Positions 20,649-29,672 of a stretch of 64,000 nucleotides of DNA are shown here, one piece after another. Numbering within the stretch: position 1 is the stretch's first letter; each line of letters starts with the position of its first letter. This DNA is from Viola odorata (taxonomy: Eukaryota; Streptophyta; Magnoliopsida; Malpighiales; Violaceae): positions 28,072,579-28,136,578 of the forward strand of contig OY829542.1 in the NCBI GenBank assembly GCA_963691705.1. The letters run 5' to 3'. A program made the translations under genes and the position numbers. The notes beneath the pieces are model-generated. The model had not been told where the DNA came from. It was given only the letters and a program-made list of their open reading frames with translations, and did not search any database.

Positions 20649-21533
20649 CCCTCACGTGTTCTCTTCTTACCCTTTGTTACCTTTCTCTTTGGAAAACGAA
20701 AAAGAAAGAAAAGAAAACACAATTCCTCTTCTTCCTCCTAGGATCCGCCGCCGCCCAAGTGCTTCGATCTTCCTCTCACAAAAGGTACCTTCCTATCTAT
20801 CCTTCGTTTAACCTTGCCCATGGCTCGCAATCGCCGTTATTCCTGCTCTGCTGGGGAGGGGGATATTGATTCTACCATTTCCACCATTGCTTCCACCGTC
20901 GTCCTTTGACGGCGCCTGCGAAGTTACAATGCCACTCTCGACCAGTTGGAGGGGTATTCTACTGAAGTTGCCCCAAAATCACTTCGCCTTAATAGCGAAT
21001 TATCTGGCAACCGTAGGGTTCTTTATGCTAAGATGTTTCACTATGGTTTTCGGCTGCCTCTAGATCCTTTAATTGCCGAGTTACTCTCTGAATTCGATTT
21101 AAATGTTGCCCAGTTGAGTCCAAATGCCTATTGTGGCATTTACCCTTTTATAGCCCTTTGTAGATACGTAGGAAATGAATCTCCTTCTTTGTTGTTGTTG
21201 CGCTCCCTTTTTCAATTATACCACCATAACAGCGGCATCATAGTGATATCACCTCACTATGATGTTGAAGCCCTAAACCCCTTTACCTAGAAGCTGTTAT
21301 TCCTTGAATCTTCTATTGACGCTTGGAAAAAAGGATTCTTCATCATCAATCTGCCCCAGCCTTTGTGGCGGAGCGGGTTTAATCTAGTCATCGTAGATGA
21401 TGCCTGGGGTGGCAGGCCAGAGTTAGGACCAGTTGACCAAGGCTGGCTGAACAAGCTACTCAACCTGTCGGGGATTCCTGGTGTTCGCACTCGCGAACTC
21501 GCGTGCAAGGCGACATCCGGGATTGCATTCAAA

Positions 21534-21603
21534 GTGAGCACCGTCCCCTCACTCGCTGCTCCGTGTCAGTACTAACTCTAACGTTGTTTTCTTATTTCTA
21601 CAG
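21534..21603 (+). other. Intron 1 of antisense gene B (70 bp)
   Basis: Donor TTCAAA^GTGAGC, a perfect TACTAAC branch box at about 21,570-21,576, pyrimidine tract, and acceptor TTTCTACAG^ATCC. The old copy has an intron of 69 bp at the same place (36,434-36,366, minus strand). Confidence 0.75.
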
Positions 21604-21911
21604 ATCCTCCTGCCGGGTGGAAACCTGAGTGCATCAAGAAAAAAGAGAGAAGAGCTCAGCAGAAGAAAGAAAAGGAGGCTCTTTCTGCCGTCTCGACCGG
21701 TGCCGCTACTGACGCCACGCACGCGTCTACTTCTGCGCCTGAGTCCTCTTCTCTTCCTCGAGCGGAGGCTACTGCCACATCAACTATCGAGCCAATTTCC
21801 TCCCCCAGCACTGTTCCTACTCGAGCGTCATCTTCTCGTCCTCCCCTTGCTAAAAAGAAGAAGAGAACTCTCCGCCTTCGCGTTATCACTCCTACCCGTC
21901 CTCCTGCTCAG

Positions 21912-21986
21912 GTGGTTTTTTACAAACTCATCTCCGTCTATTTGTTTCGTTCGTTTCTTAGTTCCCCATTTTTCTTTTGTGCGTAG
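21912..21986 (+). other. Intron 2 of antisense gene B (75 bp)
   Basis: Donor GCTCAG^GTGGTT, T-rich body, acceptor TGTGCGTAG^GATACC. The following exon start (GATAC...GCTGC) is matched in the old copy after acceptor TTGTAG at 35,907 on the minus strand. Confidence 0.65.
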
Positions 21987-23149
21987 GATACCACTGCTGT
22001 TGCCTCCTCTGCTACTCCTTCACGCGACGACATGGACTTGTCAGACATTCTTGGTCCCAGGCGACCGCGTCCCAACGATGACACCCCTTCCGCGGGTGAC
22101 TTTGCTGCTGGTCAGGAAGGGCAGGGCGGCGTCACCAGTACCGGCCCCTTGGTGGGTGATCAAGGTTCTGGTCTGCCAGGGAACGGGGCTACCTCTGCGC
22201 CGCTTCACTCTTCTTTTGCCGCGTCATCTCCTCCTCCTAGCAATCCCTTGGGCTTTCTGGAGGATCTTGTAGAGGAGGACTTTCCATCCCTACCGACTGG
22301 CGGTTTCAATATTGACGCTGGACCATCTAATCGCTCCCCTCCGTCCCCTCCTGATGTCTTCTTCATTCCTACTGCTGTTCGATCGATCTCTCCTTCTCTT
22401 CCCCCCATGGACACTCCGCGAATGGTGGCTGACCTAAGCACTATACTCTCTAGCGGAGCCGCCACCCATCAGGTTGATTTAAGCAACATTCGCCAGCGCG
22501 GGTTCCCAACATTGGGAGGCGACAGCTCCCTAGCGACATCCGCCTATCTGGCAGGGCACCTATTGTCGGTTGAGGAGGAGGAGCAGGCCTTTCTCTCCGC
22601 TGCCGACGGTGAGCAACTGCAGCGGATAAGGACCCAACTGTTCTCTAGCTTTCAGGATTTTCATTACTGGTCCAGAAATGTAACGAGACGAATGAGCTCT
22701 CTCCACTCTTCCTCCCAGGAATGGCGCAACGCTAATCACCAGCTCTCGAAAGAAGTCAACAAGTACCAAGGGGAACTTGATAAAACTCAGGAAGAGCTGA
22801 GGAAGTGTGTTGAAGAGCGACAATGTGCGGTGGCCAGTTTAGCAGTTGCGAGGAAGGAGCTGGAAGAGGCCAGAGGTTGCGAGGCCACAAGGGATGCCGC
22901 CCTTCAAGCAGAGCAGGGTAAGAATGCCGCGCTTCTGGAAGAAACGTCAGACAAATGTAAATGGTTTCTGGAACAATCTAAGGGCTCATGGCCGACTGCT
23001 TCATTGAGCATCATGGCCGTAATCAGTTTGACTCTGGTGCCATCATCCGCCTCTTCAAGCAGAAGTCTGGGTTCCTCACGGAAAAGGGCTATCGCCAAGC
23101 GAAGAGGCCACGACATGACGAGGGGGACGGCAGCTTTCCCAGGCCGTAA

Positions 23150-23936
23150 ATGTTACTTCTCTTTTTTGTCCATCGAGCGCCCTCACTTCTTTGCTCTTTT
23201 TGTGTTTGCGTGGCGTTTTGCTTAAACAAGCCTCCCCTCTTGTATAAACAGTTTGCACAATTTGCCGTCATTTTACTTTATCAATGATCTTTCTCAATTT
23301 TGCTTTCGCCAGCTCTTCTTTTAAAACTTATTACCACCGTTGTACTGATGTTGCCTGCGCCTTCGAACCTCCCTTGCGGAGTAGCCACATGCGATGTCTT
23401 CACGCGTTTCTCTCCGCGCGATAGGGTAGACCTGATCTTCACCATCATCTCGTACCGTGTTTAAGACAACGGGCTCTCCCCTTTGGACGCTCTGCCTTTT
23501 CGCAAGACCCTTATTTTCTCGAGTGCTTCATTACTTTCATGCTTCACTAAGTTTTCTGCACACTTTTACTTGTAACTTTCGTTAGTAGCGACATATTCCC
23601 AAAAAGTCTTAGTTACCTTGGGTCATTGCCGCGCGTGCTCCCTATTCACTTAGCGCGATCCCTCCGAGATGTCGCTTGTGCTGATTTTTCTGCACATTTT
23701 CACTTACCATTTTCATTAGTAGCGACATCTGTTAAAATATCTTGATTACCTTGGGGTGTGGCCGCGTATTTTCCCAACTCACTTGGCGTGATCTCCCCCG
23801 ATGTCGCTCGTGTCACGTACTCATCCAGCCAAACTTCACCGGGTTTGTCCCTTCCGGTTACTAGCTGGGGTACCATGACTTCTCACATTTCCTCAATCGG
23901 CCGGGAAGTGCCACCTCTCAGTGCGCCACCTGATCA
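23150..23936. other. Spacer between gene B and repeat block R2
   Basis: No gene is supported. It contains two related segments (about 23,570-23,670 and 23,690-23,800) sharing 'tcattagtagcgacat' and 'cttggg' blocks, an old local duplication. Polyadenylation of gene B would fall here. Confidence 0.4.
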
Positions 23937-24400
23937 GGGCCGACCATCACGAGGATAGGACTTTTCACTTCCTCAGCGTTGTCCTCGCACCTCGGAACGT
24001 GCCCCTTCTTAACGAGGTGTCTATGTTAGTGCTACCATCGTAAGGATAGGATTTTCACTTGCGAGGTGGAGTTTTTATCTTCCCTAGGGTCGTGCCTCAC
24101 TTAATGATCATCCGCCTATGTAAGCACGGGCTGTCACAAGGATAGGACTTTACACCCCAGCGGAGTCGGGGCGTGCCCTCTCTGGGTTTCCCCAGGATAG
24201 GATTTTTCACTCCCGACAGTGCTGGAGCGTGTCTCATCTTAGCGAGCCGCCTGATCAAGGCCGGCTTCACAAGGCCAAAATTTTTCACTTCCAGCAACAT
24301 ATATTTCTAGGATCGCCGAGGCGTGCCTCGTCTTGACGATCCGTCTGTATTAGCCCATTCTGCCCCAAGGCTAGGACTTTTCACCACCGACATCCTCCTT
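23937..24400 (-). repeat. Repeat block R2, about 70-100 bp units
   Basis: Five to six degenerate copies of a unit centred on 'aaggataggacttttcactt' with an associated 'gcgtgcc...cttagcgag' segment. The reverse complement of the same unit forms a block at 33,265-33,700 in the old element, so the repeat is an inherited part of the family's 3' untranslated region. Confidence 0.7.
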
Positions 24401-24454
24401 TCCTTGTTATCTGCACATCACACAGACAACCAACAAGGAACAAGAGATATTTCC

Positions 24455-25003
24455 ACAACAATTGTTAGACCATGCCCAACGGCATGTCAAATTCATAATT
24501 TCAATTTCTAGACCATGCCCAACGGCATGTCAAATTCATTATTTCAATTTCTAGACCATGCCCCACGGCATGTCAAATTCATTATTTCAATTTCTAGACC
24601 ATGCCCCACGGCATGTCAAATTCATAATTTCAATTTCTAGACCATGCCCAACGGCATGTCAAATTCATATCATAACATAATTTCAATTACTAGACCATGC
24701 CCAACGGCATGTCAAATTCATTATTTCAATTTCTAGACCATGCCCCACGGCATGTCAAATTCATAATTTCAATTTCTAGACCATGCCCCATGGCATGTCA
24801 AATTTATTATTTCAATTTCTAGACCATGCCCCACGACATGTCAAATTCATTATTTCAATTTCTAGACCATGCCCCACGGCATGTCAAATTCATAATTTCA
24901 ATTTCTAGACCATGCCCAACGGCATGTCAAATTCATATCATAACATAATTTCAATTTCTAGACCATGCCCAACGGCATGTCAAATTCTAGCATGATATAA
25001 TTT
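24455..25003 (-). repeat. Satellite array of 43-bp units, 12 copies
   Basis: There are twelve head-to-tail copies of a 43-bp unit. Each includes TAGACCATGCCCMACGGCAT, whose CATGCC...GGCATG halves can pair. Two units (fifth and eleventh) carry the same extra segment 'catatcataaca', giving a six-unit higher-order period. The array begins right at the end of the integrase frame (its last codons lie in 24,980-25,020) and occupies the 3' untranslated region. It is absent from the same place in the old element. Confidence 0.9.
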
Positions 25004-26735
25004 CAATCGAGCAATATTCCAAGAGTTAGGTAAGAGAGTACTGTCAAGCATTTCGAGGTGATACGCCCCCTTTTCGATAACACGAGTGACGCGGTATGGG
25101 CCTTCCCAGTTTGAGCTAAGTTTCCACATTCGTTGGCCCGCTGCTCGCTTGTCCCTGAGCACCAGGTCTCCTGCCTTGAGCAGCCGCTCCTTAACATGTC
25201 TGTTGTGATACCGCGCCATTCTTCTTTTGTAATGCATTGTTTTCAAGAAAGCTTCCTCGTGCGCCTCAGGCAGCATATCAAGGTTAGCTCGTAACCTCTC
25301 CTCGTTTAATTCCTCTTTGAAGTATTCCACCCTTAAGCTTAGGGTGCCGATTTCGACGGGCGCTACCGCTTCAGTACCAAAAGCCATCGCAAAGGGCGTT
25401 TCCCCCGTACTAGTTTTGACGGTCATGCGGTAAGCCCACATTACATAGGGTAGCTCGTCTGGCCACTTCTTTTTCGACCCCCCTCCAGATTTTTCTTAAT
25501 ACCGCTAAGGATGCTTCGGTTGGTTACCTCCGCCTGGCCGTTAGTCTGGGGATGCGCCACAGAGGAAAACATCTGTTCGATCTGGAATTCTTCACATTTC
25601 TCTTTGAAAAAGCGGCTGGTGAACTGTGCCCCGTTGTCACTGACTAGCACGCGAGGTACCCCGAAACGCATGATAACTTGGTGCTTAAAGAAGTGCCATA
25701 CCTTCTCCGTCGTAATACTGGCTACTGCTTCCGCTTCTTCCCATTTGGTGAAGTAGTCCACTGCCATAATTACAAATTTCAGTTGGGACCTCGCCTTAGG
25801 AAAAGGACCCAAAATATCGATTCTCCATTTGGAAAAAGGACAAGGTGCCACGATCTGAGATATTTCAGTGGCGGGTCGTCGAGGGATTTTGGCAAATTCT
25901 TGACACTTATGGCATGATTGCACAAAGTTATTACAATCCCTACGAATAGTGGGCCAATAGAATCCTGACCGGAATACTTGCGCGGCCATGGTACCACCCG
26001 ACACGTGCATGCCGCAGATCCCTTCATGGATCTCACGCAAGGTATGGAGGCCTTCTTGCTCAGTTATACATTTTGCGGCTAGGTGAGAGAAACATCTCAG
26101 AATTAATTCCCCGTCGTAATAAGTGCACCTTGCCGCTTGCTTCAGTACTTTTTTCTTCTCTGCACTATCGCTTGGCAACTCGTTGTGCTTCAAATTTTTT
26201 ATCACAGGGACCCTCCAATCCTTTTCAATCTCCTCCACACATAGCAATAGTTGTTCCTCCATGAAGGACGGTAATGACCTTTCCTCATAATATACGCCTT
26301 CTGGTATGACAGCCTGCTGATTGGCCGCCGCTTTGGCAAGATTATCCGCCTCGGCGTTGTCCTCCCGTGGAATATGTTCAAAAGTGACACACACGCTGCT
26401 TTGTTCAATTTCTGCCAACTCCCTTTTCACTTTCGAGAGATATTGCGCCATGATCGGTTCTCGGGCTTGGGAATGCCCCAAGACTTGATCAATTATCAAC
26501 TTGGAGTCCCCCCGCATTTTCAACCGTGGGGCTCCTGCTACTAGGTCGTTCTCCGCTTTGGTGAAGAGATTTCTTCCTACTCTAAGCCCCGCCAATAACA
26601 CTTCATATTCTGCTGCGTTGTTGGACAATGGTTGTAGGATTCTAATGGCGTGCCGCACCTGCACATCGTGTGGCCCGATCATGTATATGCCAGCTCTTGA
26701 TTCTTGACGCCATCTACATAGATGATCCATAAGTC
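24980..26735 (-). pseudogene. pol: Second RNase H and integrase of the inner Tat element
   Basis: Reading left from about 26,735: an extra RNase H of the Tat type (IYVDG, NNAAEYEVLLAGL, RGDSKLIIDQVLG, PREDNAEADNLA). Next is integrase with the HHCC zinc module (HTLREIHEGICGMH, CHKCQEF) and core residues D (WRIDILGPFP), D (VLVSDNGAQF) and E (NGQAEVTNR). The C-terminal domain is MKWAYR-like to NWEGPYRVTRVIEKGAYHLE, stopping at 24,980. Frameshifts lie near 26,700 (joining to the upstream frame) and near 25,470. All catalytic residues are present. The integrase would insert the cDNA into nuclear DNA. Confidence 0.88.
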
Positions 26736-29060
26736 TGCAGGGGCTTCCGAGGGTAGGATCTTTGCATCACTCTCTTCCTTCTTGAGCTGCTCCAACACCT
26801 TGTTCCCAGTAAAAGTACACTCGGCAATAAAATCTGCCAATACCTGAGCTTTTACGGACGACCGAGCTTTGTACTGTAATCCATACTGCTCCAGCTCAAT
26901 TGACCAAATCAACATCCTCTCCGAGGATTCTTGTTTCCTAAAAATCCTTCTCAAAGACTGATCCGTAACCACGATGACTGGATGGGCCTGAATGTATCTG
27001 CCCATCTTTCGTGTGGACTGTATCAGGGCGAATGCTACCTTCTCAATGTGGGTGTATCGCACCTCGACATCTTTTAACACATGACTAACAAAGAAAACGG
27101 GTCGGTGGGCGTGATTATCCTCCCGGACCAAAACAGCACTGACCACTTCATCCACGATGCTGAGGTATAAGAATAAGGTGTCGCCCGGTTCCGGTCGTGT
27201 TAGTACCAAGTCGGACGACAAGTAAGTTTTCAAACCCACGAACGCCACTTCGCACTCTTGTGTCCATCCGAAAGGAGCTTTCTTGCGTATGACTTTAAAG
27301 AACGGCAAGCACTTCTCGCCCTGCTTAGAGATGAACCGTCCTAGAGCAATGACGCGTCTTGTTAACCTTTGAACTTCCTGGAGGGTTCGCGGCGATACCA
27401 TGTCGTGGATAGCCTCAATCTTTGATGGGTTCGGCTGGATGCCCTTTTGGCTTACCACATACCCCAATGTGTCAAACACTTGGGGGAGTGTAAGGGGAGG
27501 AAGGTCGAGATCACACATTCGACCCTTAGGGGGATCCGCCTGTCGCTGAACGTTCAGACCGCCGCCTCTCCCTCTAGAGAAATTACCCTTCTGGCGATTC
27601 GACGCCTTAGGGATGTAATCCTTCCGCTGGGTGTATTCCTCACCTGGACGGATATCGTGGGTCATACTGGCTTGAACCGCGGGAGCAGAAGGGGCGTTCT
27701 GGGGCATATCCCTTATCCTGTTTCTATATTCCTCCTCTTCCATTCTTGCATAATTGTGGGCCTTCAATCTTAACGCATCTAGGGTCGTTGGGGGGTCCAC
27801 CATCAACGTATCTCTCAGCTTCCCATATCCACAGTTCCGCTTTAAAGCTTCTATAGCAAAATCGATAGTAATACCAGGTGTTAACGCCATTTCCATGTCA
27901 AAGCGACCAAGATAGCTATTCAGAGACTCTTCTAGTTTTCTACATATATCAAACAAGGCTACCGCAGACTTCCGAATAGGGATAGCTGTGCTGAAGCGAC
28001 TCTTAAACTTAGCCTCTAGTTGCGGGAAATTATCAATTGATCGACCAGGAAGTCCTTCAAACCAGAGGCGAGCTACTCCTGACAACGTCATCATAAATAT
28101 TTGACACAACGCCGCGTCGTTGTGCGTTTGAAACTGGACGAAATCCTTCACCTTATTAAGATGAGAGATGGGGTCTTTGGTGCCATCGTATGACTCCGTG
28201 GGGAGCTTAACATGTCGGCTGACCCTGTGGTTCCTTACACGGTGAGTGAAAGGATGACCAACGGTGTCATCCAAGATCTCACGATCATGTCGATGAGGAG
28301 ACATGTCCAGGTGTCGCCTGTGCCCTTGAGGCTCTAGGGTACGACGCTGCCAGGGAGACCAGCTACGGCTCATAGGCGAACGGGTTCGACGCCTCCTACT
28401 GCCTGATCTTTCACTCCACTCCAGGGATACCTCTCTACCGGCTCCCTCTCGCCTGCCGTCCCAACTCTCTCTGTGCTCCTCTAGCGGTCGCTCTACTTGA
28501 GAGACAGGAATTCGCGGTATCCGTGGTATGTAAGGCTCCTCCAGTCCGTCTGCCAGTCGCGCAAAGTTGAATGACATACTTATCGCTGGTGAGGTCAGAG
28601 GGACACTCGCTTGGCATCAAGGCGATACTGGTCGATCGGTGACAATGGACGGAGTGAAAATAACTCGAGAAGACACACCTGATGTCGCGGTGCTAGAAGT
28701 GGGGCCTGCAACCATCCCAATCAAGTAATCCAAGTGGGCGCGAAGAGCTAACATCGAGCTTGCCGATGGAGTAGTAGGGCCATCCATCCTAGAACTCACA
28801 GGCGGAGGGGCGGAGTGACTAGATCCGCCCACGTGGGAAAATGGGGCGCCCATTGAAGAAATAAGGGAACCCATTTGTAGAAACGGGATGCCCATTTCTG
28901 AAAACGATGCGCCAGCTGTCAATCCGAAAAGAAAGTCTGTCTGCGCAGAGGAAGTTTCACGCGATGTGACAAATATACTGGAAGAAGACGTGGAAAAAAG
29001 TTCCCTACGCGCGTGAACAACACGAGTATGAGGGGGTGTGGATTCTAAATCTGAAGCCAT
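26679..29060 (-). pseudogene. gag: Gag fused in frame to RT thumb and RNase H (RT core deleted)
   Basis: The start at 29,060 gives MASDLESTPPHTR. One TGA at about 28,617 breaks the frame. The gag core follows (SRHVKLPTESYDGTKDPISH, MTLSGVARLWFEGLPGRS, LNSYLGRFDMEMALTPG). After PPLTLPQV (about 27,480) the frame jumps to FDTLGYVVSQKGIQPNPSKI, which in the old element lies after the RT active site. The gag zinc knuckle, protease and RT palm (including YVDD) are therefore missing, while the frame stays open. RNase H (FGWTQECEVAF, SIVDEVVSAVLV, THIEKVAFAL, VVTDQSLRRI, VLADFIAE) then runs to a frameshift at about 26,690. This is about 790 codons in one frame. Confidence 0.88.
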
Positions 29061-29124
29061 GATCCTTCGACTCTCAGGAAGAACAGAGCTTGGTTACTAA
29101 GGAAACTCACTTAATTAACCAAGA

Positions 29125-29142
29125 CTCTCAATGAAAGCACCA
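29125..29142 (-). other. Primer binding site of the inner Tat element
   Basis: On the minus strand the site reads TGGTGCTTTCATTGAGAG and lies 2 nt after the 5' LTR. It matches the old element's site in 17 of 18 positions. The tRNA was not identified. Confidence 0.75.
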
Positions 29143-29144
29143 CT

Positions 29145-29667
29145 TGATAAGAGTCCGGGGGATACTAAGCAGGATCGGCCTAATCTGGGGTGGTCGGGAA
29201 CACTATACTGGGGTCTTCGTCACCTGCAAAGCGCCGGAGGGGGTCACTCCGATGCCAAAGTCAGTGTGAGTAGTCAAAATGGCAGGGGTTCAGTATGCTG
29301 TCTTAGGCTTACCCCTCGTCTGAAAAGGTGGGGGTATTTATAGGCAAAGGAAGGAGTGTACCGACAGGGGGCAGGAGTTATCCCTGGTTGATGTCGCTGG
29401 GGTAATAGATACCGCTGGGGTGACAGGGAGTGATGTCATACGGGGTGACGTCATACGGAGTGACGTCATGGATGACCTGGGATGGGATGCCGCCGTGCGG
29501 ATGTCGCATGAGAGCCCCCCTCCCGCTGATGTCGACCATCCAAAGGTCGGTCGCCAGGCTAAGGGCGGTAAGGACAGGGTCCCACTTCCCTCGGCGGGTA
29601 TGGTATGCTGGCCGAGTCACCTAGTGGGGTAGTGGAGATGCCGTTTCTGTGGTATCAATAGTTATCA
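29145..29667 (-). repeat. 5' LTR of the inner Tat element (523 bp)
   Basis: Partner of 15,268-15,798. It has the same TGATAA/TTATCA ends and a TATA segment at about 29,332-29,344 (minus strand). It differs from the 3' LTR by scattered transitions and a 12-bp deletion near 29,248. It should drive the gag-pol transcript leftwards. Confidence 0.92.
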
Positions 29668-29672
29668 GTAGT
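29668..29672 (+). repeat. Target site duplication GTAGT (right)
   Basis: Matches 15,263-15,267. The old protease sequence resumes at 29,673 with 'cacatctatcattgg', equivalent to 14,674 in the first duplicate. Confidence 0.92.

Larger units (their letters stand above)
20820..23149 (+). pseudogene. Antisense gene B: spliced paralogue of gene A, three exons
   Basis: Exon 1 (20,820-21,533) starts MARNRRYS and carries the same family domain as gene A: LYAKMFHYGFRLPLDPLIAE, SPNAYCGIYPF, DAWKKGFFIINLPQPLWR. It contains in-frame stops near 20,907 and 21,288. Exon 2 (21,604-21,911) begins DPPAGWKPECIKKKERR. Exon 3 from 21,987 begins DTTAVASSAT, with the conserved MVADLSTILSSGAATHQVDL and a coiled coil (about 22,700-22,960). 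A frameshift near 22,980 separates it from the conserved last 53 codons, which end at the TAA at 23,147. Every part has a counterpart in the old element (34,706-37,132, minus strand), including both intron positions. Function is unknown. Confidence 0.7.
15268..29667 (-). mobile_element. Complete but non-autonomous Tat-lineage LTR retrotransposon, 14.4 kb
   Basis: Two direct LTRs (531 and 523 bp), matching TGATAA...TTATCA ends, a 5-bp target duplication and a PBS next to the right LTR show that transcription runs right to left. Internal order on the minus strand: PBS, gag fused to RT thumb and RNase H, a second RNase H, integrase, a 43-bp satellite and a second repeat block. The antisense genes (plus strand, 15,900-23,150) lie between pol and the 3' LTR. 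That layout is typical of the Tat/Retand/Ogre group. LTRs differ by a few percent plus one 12-bp gap, so the insertion is not very recent. Zinc knuckle, protease and RT palm are absent. Confidence 0.92.

Noticed and set aside
24455..25003. CRISPR-like array of palindromic repeats
   Set aside because: The 43-bp units are contiguous with no variable spacers, and the surroundings are a plant LTR element. It is a tandem satellite.
29131..29343. Short open frames within the inner LTRs
   Set aside because: They lie in LTR sequence with no conserved protein. The two LTRs are not kept in frame relative to each other.
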